Source of the DNA: Ophiosphaerella korrae | Taxonomy: Eukaryota; Ascomycota; Dothideomycetes; Pleosporales; Phaeosphaeriaceae | Length of the DNA: 64,000 nucleotides | Direction of reading: 5' to 3' | NCBI GenBank assembly: GCA_028456385.1 | Contig: JALNQF010000061.1 | Span: 150,131-214,130 of the forward strand | Translations under genes and position numbers: made by a program | In this document: in pieces, positions 45,788-57,797 of the stretch | How the letters are laid out: the number at the start of each line of letters is the position of its first letter | How positions within the stretch are numbered: position 1 is the first letter of the stretch | Notes under the pieces: generated by a model | What the model was told of the DNA's origin: nothing | Database searches by the model: none | The model's input: only the letters and a program-made list of their open reading frames with translations

Positions 45788-48184
45788 TCAAATAAGCTGC
45801 TGAAATGCACGATCAAGCGGCGACCTTAGGGGCTTAACATCCTTGTAAAACTCGATAGTAGCCTTAGCACGCTTCGCAATGCCCTCAGGGGTGAATTCGA
45901 ATTTCTATATGGTATCATTAGCACGTATTCACGTATCAAGCAGGATTTACAACTTACGGCGTAGACCTCCTTGTACGGGCCTGAGGCACCGAAACGGTTG
46001 AGGCCGAATTGCTCGTGGGAATATTTTTCCCAGCCGAGGGTGGACATGACTTCGACGGACATGCTGGGGATGCCGCCGGGGATGACCTTGAGCTTGTAGC
46101 CTTTGGATTGGGCGTCGAAAACTTCGGTGCAGGGCATGGAGACGACGCGGGCGGTGATGCCTTGGTCTTTGAGTGTCTTAACAGCTTCGAGGCAGAGGGA
46201 CACCTCTGATCCGGTGGCGACGAGGGTTATTTGGGCACCTTCGTTTTCGAGGACAGTGTAGCCACCCTTGATGCCGTTCTCGAGTGTGGAGCCCTCGAGC
46301 TGAGGCAGGTTCTGGCGAGTGAGGGCGAGGATGGAAGGAGTTCCTGTGGATGTGAGAGCCATGTAGTAGGCGGCGGAGGTCTCGTTTCCGTCAGCTGGGC
46401 GCCACACCATCATGTTAGGCAGAGCGCGGAAATGTGCAAGGGTCTCGATAGGCTGGTGAGTGGGGCCATCCTCTCCAAGACCAATAGAGTCATGGGTGGC
46501 TACGTAGATAACGCGCTGATGTGAAAGTGATGACAGACGGACGGCACCGGCAGCGTATGAGACGAAGTTGAGGAAAGTACCACCAGCCGGGATGATGGTT
46601 CCATAGGCGGACAAGCCGTTCATGACAGCAGCCATGGCATGTTCACGCACACCATATCGGATATAGCGACCGGCCCACTCTCCAATACCGAGATCCGGAG
46701 GCTGAAAGTCAACGGCCTTCTTCCATCGAGTGTTATTGGAACCAGTCAAATCAGCAGAACCGGACAACAGCTCAGGGATGACGTCGTGAATGGCCTCAAG
46801 AACGCTCTCGGAGAGCTTTCTTGATGCAGTGGCTGCGTCACTAGCCTTGTAGACGGGCAGAGACTTCTCCCAACCCTCAGGAAGTTTGCGAGTCAATCGC
46901 CGCGCAAGGTCAGCGTGAGCGTCCTTGTGCTCTTGTCCGTACTTCTCGAACAGCTTGTTCCACTCTTCCTCAGCAGCAGCACCTTCAGCTGCATGTCCGT
47001 GGTACATGTCATAAACCTCTTGGGGCACAACGAAGGTCTTCTCGGGGTCAAAGCCAAACTTCTCCTTGACGGACTTGATGTCGTCCGCCTTCAGCGGGTT
47101 GCCGTGAACGCCTCCAGTACCCTGGAGCTTGGAGCCGAAACCGATGGTGGTGGTGAGCTTGATAACAGAGGGCTTGTCGGTGACCTTCTTGGCCTCGGCG
47201 ATAGCGGCCTCAATGCCCTCAAGGTCAGAGTCTCCATCCTTGACGTGCTGGGTGTGCCATCCGTAGGACTCGAATCGCTTTAGGACGTCCTCAGTGAAGG
47301 CGCACTTGGTGTCGCCATCTACCAGCCTGTCAGCCTCATAAAAAAGCGAATCAAGTCATAATTTGCTCACCAATGGAAATGTGGTTGTCATCGTAGATGG
47401 CAATGAGGTTTCCGAGCTTCAAGTGGCCAGCCATTGAAGCAGCTTCGCTCGCAATACCTTCCATAGCACAGCCATCACCAAAGAACATGTAGGTGTGGTT
47501 GCTGATCAGGTCGAATCCGGGCTTGTTGAAGACAGCGGCAGTATGTGCCTGGGCCATGGCAAGGCCAACAGCATTGGCGAAACCTTGACCGAGAGGACCA
47601 GTGGTGACCTCGATACCAGGGGTGTCATGGGCCTCGGGATGTCCGGGAGTGATGCTGTCGACTTGCTGAGGGAAAGTCAGCAATTGATATCATATGAGCT
47701 AGAAGCAGTATCTCGGTTTGCGTACGCGGAAGTTCTTGAGGTCATCAAGGGTGACCTTGTAGCCGAAGAGATGGATGAGGGCATACTGGAGCATGCATCC
47801 GTGGCCGTTGCTGCGCGCATAGAATCAGTATCTACAAATAGTGAAATAGAGAATAGAGAAACATACGAAAGCACAAATCGGTCGCGGTTCACCCAATCCG
47901 GGTTCTTTGGGTTGAAAGTCATGAACTTGTTAAAGACAACGTGGGCCACCGGGGCCATGCCCATAGGGGCGCCCGGATGGCCTGAATTGGCCTGGGCAGT
48001 AGCATCAACCTACAAAACACCACAAAGTCAGCAATTGGGGCTAGATAGCCAGCAGGCGGCGTGTGTTGAGAAAGAGATTGCTGGAGCGGGGTAGCTCTGT
48101 CCAGATGGTGGGGCAGATGATGAAACATACCGCGAGGGTGCGGATAGTGTTGATAGCGAGCTCGTCGACCTTTCCGTACGGCAT
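45788..48184 (-). CDS. TKL1: Transketolase
   Basis: Thiamine-diphosphate enzyme of the non-oxidative pentose phosphate pathway, cytosolic. Six exons on the minus strand: 48184-48131, 48009-47867, 47810-47726, 47665-47371, 47318-45958 and 45904-45788 (introns 121, 56, 60, 52 and 53 nt), 684 residues, the normal length. Motifs: [45 protein letters not shown], the TPP motif GDGCAMEG ... [32 protein letters not shown] (catalytic Glu), [17 protein letters not shown], and the C-terminal domain ending [15 protein letters not shown]. The last exon ends AFQQLI. All five junctions fall in phase with the family alignment. Confidence 0.97.
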
Positions 48185-49175
48185 GATGGGTAGACTTTCG
48201 GGGACAGGCAAGAGTGTGAGAAGAGAGGGTGTGCTCTTCGGGCAGAAGACGGTTATGTATGTCGCAAGCTTGTTGCATTGCTGCGATGCACTTACCTTGA
48301 CTAAACTATGCTGCCCACCTCGACCGACAGGGATGACCCGCTAGACAGTGGGGTTTGCCACAACAAAAGCCCGGCGTACACATACGTCAACCAGTCTCCG
48401 ACACTAGTGTGCTTCGTTGTGTCTTTGAATAAGCACCTCGACACCACGGACCTAGTCGGCCTGACTGTTCATTACTAACACCCTTGTTTTTTGCCCATTA
48501 CTGATTCTGTCTGTCATCGCTGGCTTCTTGGTTTGCTATCTCTCAACCCTTATCTCGCCTGTGCCAGCAGAAATCAACAATTCTGAAATTCTTCCGGGCG
48601 GCTACCGCGTACCCTACCGCAATCGGCGCGCCGCGGCCGACACGGAGACGTCTACCTATTACCAATATGAGGCTCAACTTGTCGTCGCGGGCCCCCATCT
48701 GTCGTTGAGTAAAGCCGGCCATTTACCCTATTCTCCGAGGGGATACTCCATCTGTACTTTGTCCTCATGGGACTTGTTGGCTGGGCAATTGGGTAAACCT
48801 AGCCGTCACGAATGCGGCCGCTTTGGAGTACCACTCAACATCAATTTTAAGTGTGCCAAGGCCGAAGGTAGAACGGCGCCAAGAGTTTGGTGTAAAGCGT
48901 GCTTGGTAACTACAGTACATGTAATGGACGGAATCCGTGAAATGAGCGCTAGGGTATCGTACTCTACTCTACAGTGCTAGGAAACGACAGTCAAATCATG
49001 TATATCATACTCAAACAAGAAAGAAAAGCGCTGGTCCCGGCCGTCTATACATACCAGTATTACAAAGTTCATATACAAATGAAACTCTAAGAAGAAGAAG
49101 AAGAAGAAGAAGCAGAGGAGGAGGAAGAAGAGAAGAAAATAATACATCACCGAACACCCCAATATGGCTGGCCTT
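48185..49175. other. Promoter side of transketolase, 3' side of CFEM gene
   Basis: 991 bp without a supported gene; the plus frame at 48528-48980 starts at TTG and has no family likeness. An AAG-type microsatellite lies at about 49090-49136. Confidence 0.5.
49090..49136 (+). repeat. AAG/AGG trinucleotide microsatellite
   Basis: About eight AAG units followed by degenerate GAGGAGG/GAAGAAG, in the 3' flank of the CFEM gene. Confidence 0.85.
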
Positions 49176-51581
49176 CTACCGACCACCCCATCCGACACTG
49201 AGGAACAGATCGTCTCCCTTTCGCGTTGGTGTCAGTCTAGGAACCCAAACGGGGCTCTTCATCCCATTCATTTCTGCATCATAATCAACGTCTCTTCCTA
49301 CGTTGATTTCTCTCATCTCATCTCTATGGCGCCTTGCGTTTAGCGAATCTTCATTTTTCTTCACATTCAACGGCTTGATCATGTCCGGCTCGTCGTACAT
49401 TGCTGGACTGCTGGGCCACATGCCACTTTGCGTACGACTCGTGCGATCAATTTTAGAGTGTGGAGTTGTAGACCATGACTCGGTGCTATTGCTGCGCATG
49501 TGCGTACGGGTATGTCGGACACGAGGTGGAGACATGAAAGGTGCTGCGAGCGGTTCATGTACCAGAGCCATATCTTTGGGCGCATTCAGTCGAAGAGGAA
49601 GTCGGCTTTCTAAAAGAGGTGGCGCAAGATCCTTGCGGCGGTGCTGGAGAAGATGGGAAGTGGGTGGGCTTGGTTGGCTGCGTTTTGGCGCTGGTTGGCT
49701 ATTGATTGGACTTTGAAGGTTGTTGAAATGTTGAGGACTTCGTGGACTACGCGGGACAAGTTGGTTTGAGGCACGAGGAACTTTGGGATATCGAAGGTTC
49801 GAGATGGGCGATTCAGCGACAGGCGAGAGTTGATTCTCATCAGACAATTGTTTATCATCGTCGTCGTCATCTGGAGTCGGATCACTTGCATCTACGGTTT
49901 CGAATGATGTCTGCGATGACATAGAATCACGGATATTTGTCGATGTGCGAGATGCGGTGCGTGTCACTGTGCTTCCAGACCTTTTGGGTCGGATTAGAAT
50001 AGTTGCCGATGGATTTTTGGAACTTGAGGTATATGCTGGACTTGCTCGTTCCTTCAAGTCCTCGTGCGAGGTAAAGTAGTAGTCATCAATGTCCCCAGTA
50101 TTAGAACTGCCTGGTGTCCTTTGAGGCGATGAAGAGGAGACCATGCGAATTGGAGGTGCTAATCTGTTGGTTTGTGCTGGAGCAATTTGTTTCGGTGAAC
50201 CGTTCGCGGGCATCTCTATGGTGACGATCCTCTTCGGTTGGGGTCGTTCGTGACGAACAGGTATATTCAGGAATAACTCAGACTGCCTCAATACTTGTCT
50301 GGTATTCTGGCTTTGTGCGGGAGAGGATGTGGTTGCATTGTCGAATGTCGCCGCACGCTTAGAAGCCTGGAGACTGCGAATAGGCGGGATCGGGACGGGC
50401 GGTGTTGGTAGTAGTACAGAAGAACGTCGACGTGCAGCCACTTCGTCCTCTTCGAAGACCGTTTCTTGTGTCATGGTACTGATAGGTCTGTAAGGAACCT
50501 GGAAACTGGAACGAAGATTTTTGGCTTGTCCTGCTTGTGTATCGGTATCCGTGTTCGCACGAGGAGTGACTGACGTTCCATCTAGCTCAGCACTGATGGC
50601 AACTCCTATTTGATCAACGGGTGAGGAGTTTGAGGAGCTGTTGGAGGTTCCGACTCCATTACGTTGCACAGCCCGCGTAGGATATAGAGCCCCTGAGTGT
50701 GCGTTGGTTTGCTTGCCACCCAAGTTAAAGCGCTCGCCTCGTTTATGAGCAACTGGGGGTAAAGCCATAGGAAATTGCTTTGGTGGCACTGGCTGGCTAC
50801 CTACAGTAACGTAATGTGAAAATCGAGAGGAATATTTTTTCGACTTGCGTCCTATTTTTTTCTCGTCTGAATCAAACACCTTTCTTCGTTCCCTTCGTTT
50901 TCGTAAACAGACACTAAGGGCCATAAGCCCTATGGCCATGGCGAAAGCTGCTACAGCAGCCACAGATAGCCCGGCGATCTGAGCGGGAGTCATCTTGGGG
51001 GGCGTATCGGTGGTGACTGGTAAAGCAGTTGAGGTTGTTAAAGGTGACGATGTCGGAGCAGGGGGCTCAGAAACCGAATCCACAATGATGGACTGCGCGT
51101 GAGATGCTTGGGGTGGGTATGAGGTAGTGGTCATGGGAGTGGTAATCTTGGATGAAGAAGGCGTTGATGTTGTTCGCGGAGCACTGCTGAGACTGACGGA
51201 GATTACAGTCTTGGTTGGCATCACAGCGTCTTGTTGTCCAAGACAGACATTGTATGCTGAAGCCGCGGCCGGATCGGTCACTGAGCAGCCTGAATATACG
51301 CAACCCAACGCCACTTCACCAAGTGACTCTCCGGTATTACTATAACGAGAACAGAGGCACTGAGTGCCATCTGGACCAGAACACGCAATAGGGAACTTCT
51401 CGGCTAGCGAAGCCTGAAGGCATGTCTGCGCACACGAAGGAACTTTTTGTTGAAGTACGGATGGAAGCGATGCTGCTCTTGGAACGATAGTGGCCAGCGG
51501 GGAGGCTGCGATTAGGGTAGCAGAAGAAATGCATAGACTTTTGAAATGGCTTAGAAGCATAGTGGTACAAGGTCTGAGCAT
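49176..51581 (-). CDS. CFEM-domain single-pass membrane protein
   Basis: Single exon, 801 residues from ATG 51581, or 794 from ATG 51560, which gives the better signal peptide (MLLSHFKSLCISSATLIAAS). A CFEM domain follows at about 40-115 with eight cysteines (CAQTCLQASLAEKFPIAC, QCLCSRY, LGCVYSGC, AYNVCLG) and the typical Asp-containing loop near SGPDG. Then a Ser/Thr-rich stalk, one membrane helix (about 205-227, IAGLSVAAVAAFAMAIGLMA) with a basic stop-transfer CLRKRRERRK, and a 570-residue cytoplasmic tail that is Ser/Pro-rich with conserved-looking blocks. CFEM proteins bind heme or act at the cell surface; this receptor-like layout (as in Pth11-type or WSC-like sensors) suggests sensing, which is inference. 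Confidence 0.9.
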   Translation of the reverse strand: MLRPCTTMLLSHFKSLCISSATLIAASPLATIVPRAASLPSVLQQKVPSCAQTCLQASLAEKFPIACSGPDGTQCLCSRYSNTGESLGEVALGCVYSGCSVTDPAAASAYNVCLGQQDAVMPTKTVISVSLSSAPRTTSTPSSSKITTPMTTTSYPPQASHAQSIIVDSVSEPPAPTSSPLTTSTALPVTTDTPPKMTPAQIAGLSVAAVAAFAMAIGLMALSVCLRKRRERRKVFDSDEKKIGRKSKKYSSRFSHYVTVGSQPVPPKQFPMALPPVAHKRGERFNLGGKQTNAHSGALYPTRAVQRNGVGTSNSSSNSSPVDQIGVAISAELDGTSVTPRANTDTDTQAGQAKNLRSSFQVPYRPISTMTQETVFEEDEVAARRRSSVLLPTPPVPIPPIRSLQASKRAATFDNATTSSPAQSQNTRQVLRQSELFLNIPVRHERPQPKRIVTIEMPANGSPKQIAPAQTNRLAPPIRMVSSSSPQRTPGSSNTGDIDDYYFTSHEDLKERASPAYTSSSKNPSATILIRPKRSGSTVTRTASRTSTNIRDSMSSQTSFETVDASDPTPDDDDDDKQLSDENQLSPVAESPISNLRYPKVPRASNQLVPRSPRSPQHFNNLQSPINSQPAPKRSQPSPPTSHLLQHRRKDLAPPLLESRLPLRLNAPKDMALVHEPLAAPFMSPPRVRHTRTHMRSNSTESWSTTPHSKIDRTSRTQSGMWPSSPAMYDEPDMIKPLNVKKNEDSLNARRHRDEMREINVGRDVDYDAEMNGMKSPVWVPRLTPTRKGDDLFLSVGWGGR

Positions 51582-54500
51582 GTATAAGCTGCATTGTGCG
51601 ATGGAGCAAGGTGGAACAGAGTGGACTCACTAGGAGATCTAGACATGGGGGATAGGGTTACAATAGGAAAGAGCTGCTCAGCAGCAAGAACAGGGAAGGA
51701 AATTGAAGGAGATAAACTCAAGGAAAATCGTAACGCATCCTACGTCTCAAGAAGCCTAACTGCCGCATCAAAGGAAATTCACGAGAGATGGTAGGTTGTC
51801 AATATGTATCACTACAATCCCGCACGCGCCCCGTCAGAGTTACATCCGGGCAACCGCTGGGGCGCTATGTTGGTATACCTGCGTGGCTGTTCCTAGCTAT
51901 TGTAAGCGCTCGGAAATTCTACGAACAACGATTGATCAGATTCTTGGTCGTCGCATGGTGTTGTGATGCAAGCATGCTATTCTGGGCGACTTGGTCCAGC
52001 GCTTTACCGTATCTGGGTGCTTAAGCGCCCGTGTCAACGCTTGAGCCCTACAATTGGTATCTTGGAACCTATGAATGGATCGCTGCCTACTGCTTTTCGT
52101 GCATAGCGTACAGGCGATGCTTGGCCTACGTACGCTGCGGCGGTAACCATTTGATCCGTTGCCTACCAGTCACATGCCCGCTGCTTGACGCTGGGTACTG
52201 CCTTTATGCAACTATAGCCCACTGAGCGACCTACAATGACAACATTGATCTCTTACTGCCAGCCAACTCGTCCTCATGGGCAAGGCAGTCGTCATGGACA
52301 GTCCTCGTCACATTTCTTGGACGCTGTATATTTGTGGCGGCTTCCAGAAACCCTTGTCAAAGTTTGTAGGTGTTGGTGAGGTGCGTCGGGGATGACAGAT
52401 GTCGGCAACGTTTCGGAAGGAGGAACAGAAGAAAGTTCTGCATGCCAAAGTCCGGGGCAGGTGGCGCGTGACGTGTCGCTATAGCTACCTCAACAGCGGG
52501 GTGAGGCTCTGCGAACCTAGTGTTCGGTATTGTGATGTCTAGATGAACGAGATCAATGTGTATTCTCGTACATGCCCCCTTGTAGATGCGTCTAATTCTG
52601 TTTGCGCAAATAGGCGTTCTTGTACTTATGACTAGGTACCTATCCAGTCGTGCGGGTCGAGGCGCAAACATAGAAGCGGATGGACAACGCCCCGGAAGCG
52701 GAATATGCAGAGAAAATACAGATGACTGCATGGTAATGTGTAAGAATAAGACGCGTGCTTGAAAGGCTATGTATGGGAATGTGCAGGCGCGTTGTTGGGG
52801 CATTGCTGAGATGCACAGACGACTGATGGAAGCTTGCAAGCGGTAAGCGTGTCCATGACAGACGGTTAGTTGATGTGGGCGGGAAAAAGGTTTCGTTTAT
52901 TGGGATCCTCTAGAACTGTGGCGTTTCTAGCTCATCGGTGTTCTATAGACACAAGGCCCCTTTATCTCCTCATTCACACGCGATCAATGCATATGCATGC
53001 AATCGGTTGGCTTTGATCTCCCTGACACGTGGAGAGATCTGACCAAGATCTAAAATATGCTTAGCTAGGGAGGAGCTGCTGGCACCAGGCGTTGTAATGG
53101 TAAAGTGCTGTCAAAGTACAAGGACCGGGAACAAAGGCACCTGCAGGAACTAAGGATTGCTTTGCAGCGACTCTTGCTGCAGATCATGGCAGGAGAAACA
53201 CGCTTCACCAAAGACTAGGGATCAGCCGCCGGTCAGTCGAGTGGCAGTGACGGCTGTCCGCATGAAGATATGTGGCATGGGGATTCGTAAAGAGACATGG
53301 AGTTAAGAATTGAGTGATCTGACGGTGAGTTTGGCAGGCGAAGCGAGGCAATGGAAGGAAATTGAGCATGCTCCGGGGACGTGATTGGGCAAATAGCGCA
53401 CGACTCACGAAAATGAGGACGCGATGAAGCGGAGGTTTGGCGAGTATTCGCAAGAGGCTAGCGGGGATAGTGTGATTGGATGGACTAGGTAGGCAAGTGG
53501 CCGACATTGCGCATTGCGATTGCATGCAAGCCGAAAGGCTGAGCTCGGCACCACAAGATGCTGGCGAAGGCGCAACGAACGGCAACGGGCGACGCAGCTG
53601 AAGTGACGGGCGCATGTGCGTGTTGGAGGTGCTTGTCCATTGCCAAACAGGATGGGCGAGATGACAGATGAGATTGTGGCAATTGCGCGTGCAGAAAGGT
53701 TTCAGAGAAACAGGGGCCCGTCCGCGGTGGGTCCGGCGAAGGGCGACCAGCGTGTGATTTGGCGGAGGGGTCCTCCTCATCTTCGCCAGGACTTCTAGAA
53801 GAACACCTAGTCCGACTATTTGTGGGACCTGGGAGCGCATCTGGCGGCCATGGAGCAGGACAGGGCAGCCATGTCGAACAGGTGCAACAGGTTCTTGTGG
53901 TGGCCATTGGGGTGTGCCAGGGTGCGATGGTGTGAATGAATTGAATTGGTAATCAGGAGGGTGAGGTGAGGGCAAAGGCAGGCGCGCCGCGACGAACGGG
54001 CAGGCACAACTGCTTACTACAGCGCTTGGTGCTGGAGATGTATTTCAACCAGGGCGAAGAATCAGAAAGAACCACGGACGCGCTGCTCTCCTCGTCTTTT
54101 CGGTGGTGGAGCAGCGCTGGTGGTCCTGGTGGAGTTGGTGGTGCTGCACGAACGCCCGGGCCCCGCGCCAAGTCGTGGTCTTGCCATCCCATGAACGGAT
54201 GCTGGCGACGGTTTTGGGCTAAGCGCGTCTCTCCTTTCGCTGCCAGTCGCAAAAGCAAGACTCGCCTCGCTGCTCTGCTCTTGCTCAGCCTCTTCATCTC
54301 TGTCGCTGCCGTGCAACTCTCGCCTGCACCACCCGCCCCTCGCTGTTTCTGGCTGTGTTGCTGAACCAAGGCCCGTCCAGCCACCACGACTGAGAGGGAT
54401 TCCTGCCAGCCTACCCTACCCTACTTAGCCCCGGTCGTCTCCACCCCAAACCTTGCAGCGTCCCTGAGACCCGTCCCAAGCCTAGCCAAGCGAGCCCTCC

Positions 54501-54635
54501 ATCACTTGCCAGCCATCCCTTCAACGCCGCCCGTCACTTATCACCCGTACCATCTTGCTTCCTTTCACTCCCACACGCCTGCCTCTCCCGTCGCCCTCTG
54601 CCTATCAGAGAGGCACCGTGTATAATAATACCCAG
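51582..54635. other. Gene-poor interval upstream of G alpha
   Basis: About 3 kb. Frames at 52357-52839, 53205-53975 and 53953-54387 have no recognisable domain and poor composition. The last 700 bp are pyrimidine-rich and run into the 5' leader of the G alpha gene. Confidence 0.45.
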
Positions 54636-54821
54636 GTGAGTGGCCCTGCTGCATCCGGCCGCGCCTGCCTCCCCATTCACCGTTCACCGTCCCCGGCAGC
54701 CAAGACCCGCGCTGGGGAAGGAGACACCAACTGCCGCAAAGCAAACGCACCCTTTGCCTGCCTCCGTGCCCATCGATCCCTCTCACACCATCATCCCTTT
54801 GCAACTAACATCTCGCATCAG
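54636..54821 (+). other. Likely intron in the 5' leader of the G alpha gene
   Basis: A consensus donor CAG|GTGAGT at 54636 and an acceptor at 54821 preceded by a perfect CTAAC branch point 17 nt before it, giving 186 nt. It lies 86 nt before the ATG at 54908, so it would be spliced from the untranslated leader. A TATAATA-like sequence lies just upstream at 54621-54628. Confidence 0.6.
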
Positions 54822-54907
54822 ATTCCGCTTTGGCCGGCCTTGACGGATCGTCGCCATTTACCATAACACCTTATTAATCAAAGCCGACCGCGTCCGCACT
54901 CATCACC

Positions 54908-56121
54908 ATGGGTTGTGGAATGAGCACAGAGGAGAAGGAGGGGAAGCAGCGCAATGAGGAGATTGAGAACCAGCTCAAGCGCGACAAAATGATGCAGCGC
55001 AATGAGATCAAGATGCTGCTGCTCGGTCAGTAGCCCTGCGACGCCGCCCCAGCCAGCCAGCCCTCTAACATGCCACAGGTGCCGGTGAATCTGGAAAGTC
55101 TACCATTCTCAAGCAGATGAAGCTCATCCACGAGGGCGGCTACTCACGCGATGAGCGCGAGTCGTTCAAGGAGATCATCTTCAGTAATACCGTCCAGTCC
55201 ATGCGTGTCATCCTCGAGGCTATGGAGTCGCTTGAGCTTCCCCTTGACGACCAACGTGCCGAGTACCACGTGCAAACTATCTTTATGCAACCTGCCCAGA
55301 TTGAGGGCGATAGCCTGCCACCCGAGGTTGGCAATGCCATCTCCGTGCTCTGGAAGGATGCCGGCGTACAGCAATGCTTCCAGCGCTCGCGCGAATACCA
55401 ATTGAACGACTCTGCTAAATAGTGAGCATCCAACCTACCCACAAATACATTCTGCCTTACTGACAAGCCAAGTTACTTCGACTCGATTGAGCGCATTGCC
55501 GCCCCCGACTACATTCCCAACGACCAGGACGTCCTTCGCTCGCGTGTCAAGACCACAGGTATCACCGAGACCACTTTCATCATTGGTGACCTCACCTACC
55601 GCATGTTCGATGTTGGTGGCCAGCGATCAGAACGTAAGAAGTGGATACATTGTTTCGAGAATGTTACTACCATTCTCTTCCTCGTCGCCATCTCGGAATA
55701 CGACCAGCTTCTTTTCGAGGATGAGACCGTGAACCGTATGCAAGAGGCGTTGACCCTGTTCGACTCAATTTGCAACTCTCGGTGGTTTGTCAAGACATCC
55801 ATCATTTTGTTTTTGAACAAGATCGATAGATTCAAGGAGAAGCTGCCTGTCAGCCCCATGAAGAACTACTTCCCCGACTACGAGGGTGGCCCAGACTACG
55901 CTGCCGCATGCGATTATATCCTCAACCGATTTGTTTCGCTCAACCAACACGAGACCAAGCAAATTTACACTCACTTCACTTGCGCCACAGACACTATGCA
56001 AATTCGATTCGTTATGGCCGCAGTCAATGGTTTGTCCACCCATGAGCCTCTCCATGAGCCTGGCTAACAAGTTACAGATATTATAATCCAGGAGAACCTG
56101 CGGTTATGCGGTCTAATATAG
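54908..56121 (+). CDS. Heterotrimeric G-protein alpha subunit, group I
   Basis: Membrane-anchored GTPase that relays receptor signals to growth, mating and development. Exons 54908-55025, 55079-55421, 55473-56029 and 56078-56121 (introns 53, 51 and 48 nt) give 353 residues, exactly the fungal group I length. MGCGMS carries the myristoylation Gly2 and palmitoylation Cys3. G1 LLLGAGESGKSTILKQMKLI crosses junction 1; switch II FDVGGQRSERKKWIHCF; G4 LFLNKIDRFKEKL; G5 TCATDT; C-terminus ENLRLCGLI with the Cys four from the end that marks G-alpha-i-like subunits. Closest by style to filamentous-fungal GNA1/CGA1-type proteins. Confidence 0.96.
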
Positions 56122-57797
56122 AACCGGCAATTAATGAAACGAGCAGCAGAACCAAATCGAAGATTTCCACCTGGATCTTGAGTTGCATGTCTTTAACGAC
56201 GGCCCATACATTCTTCTCGTCCCACGGCGTTTCCGGGCCTTTAGTTTCAGCTTCTTCTGCCGCGTGGCTTGCTCCAGCCCGGGATCGCTTTTCTTTGATT
56301 GATACCCTGCGGGCGGGCTAGGGGCCAATCATACTATGAGTCGAAGTTAGCTCAAAATAACAATCATCTCCTTTTTGTGCGTGCAGTAAACGTGTGGCGG
56401 GGTTGGATCGGAATGAAGGGGGTGGACGGGATGGATAGGGCAACGATGAAAGTTATTGAATCTGTTTTTACCAGCCGGTTTAAATAGTCCCTCCGCAAAC
56501 CTGCCATGATAAGGCACATGGGTGGCTCAAGTCGCGCAAACCGAGGTTTTTTCTTTAATACCATTTTCTTTTTTTTTTCTCACGTATCTATTTGAATCTC
56601 ATGTACTACTCACACGTTTCTTCTCGTCTCTTGTCTATTATTAGGCATGTATAAACTGAAGTGTGACTATGGTGAATAAAGATGATGTGTAAATAACACG
56701 TTTGCTCAACCTGCACTTGGTCGATTCGTGTGATCTACATTGTGCTTGCGGTTTTCGCAGGCAATTGCTAAGCGGCGTAGACAATGTAAGGAGGTGATGA
56801 GTGGTATGCCACGCATAGATGGCACAACAGTGGCGTTAGCTGGGTCACGTCTGTTCAGCTCAGGTTTCACGCTGGCTGAGGTAGGACGGATGGAAAGATA
56901 TGTAGTTACGTATAGATTACTTGTAGGTGTTATATGCTGGCATAAGGCGCACGAGTAAAGCTTTTGGGTGTGAATTGCAGGCAATAGGGTGTAGATACCG
57001 TGGCTAGGGCATATCAGTGCATGGACCTTTGTTGACTTTTAAGGAGCATCTCGCAACGTCAACCACTTTTGCTCGGATACCACCTGTACCAGCGTCCGGG
57101 TAAGCGGCGCATTTGGCATACGTACAAGAGAGCTTAGCGGTGGTCTTGCGCATATAGTGACGTCGACGCCAGTCAGCAAGAGTGTGAGTGACCCCGCCAA
57201 GTCGATGTGTACACTGGGGACAGCGAAGGGCAGGCACAATTGCCAGGCAATCCTTCACCAGGTCTGCACCCAAGGCGGAAGGTAGGCGTAAAGTGATTGC
57301 ATGAGGGCAGATTCGAAGCGGCTAGAGGTTGGACGAGTCGAAGTGGGAGCCGCGGCATTTCTCGCCGTGGTGAAGGCTGCGGTTTGATAAGGCGTCGGAA
57401 TGGGCCAGCAAGCAAACTACTTGAGCATGGGAACGCGCCTGTCAAACATTGGGTTGCACCATGATGATATCAATGGCAAGCCTGGCAACCAGCCGCAACC
57501 TTCCGACAGGCGCTTCCCTCTGCGCCCGCGCCATCAAAAGCAAGCCAGAGCGGCCTGAAGAACGTTAAACCTCTCAGCTCGCGTGCATTGGGCCACGGCC
57601 CCCAATCCCCAACAATAGCTCGTCCGTCCGCCGGGCAACGTATATACCTTCACGCAGCTGCATTGGAAGCCTGCATGATTCGCAGCGCCAGACTGCCAGC
57701 CTACCACCCATCAAGCACTCTTGGCGACGGTGGCCCAGCCAGCAGGTTCCGCATAGCCACGGCTGCATATGCACTCGACGTAGCCCGCGAATCCAAG
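56122..57797. other. Intergenic, 3' of G alpha and 5' of PSD gene
   Basis: 1.7 kb. The first 600 bp are AT-rich 3' flank with several T runs; the second half is GC-rich upstream sequence of the PSD gene. The frame of the PSD gene is open upstream of 57798 with another ATG at 57675. No other gene seen. Confidence 0.5.

Noticed and set aside
48528..48980. 150-codon plus frame upstream of transketolase
   Set aside because: Begins with TTG, not ATG, and shows no domain; probably chance.
49303..49716. 137-codon plus frame inside the CFEM gene
   Set aside because: Antisense shadow of the strongly supported minus-strand gene.
52357..52839. 160-codon minus frame as a secreted protein
   Set aside because: Cysteines are scattered and there is no clear signal peptide or recognisable family.
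53205..53975. 256-codon minus frame as a gene
   Set aside because: Composition of a GC-rich shadow, no conserved motif, overlapped by other frames of similar length.
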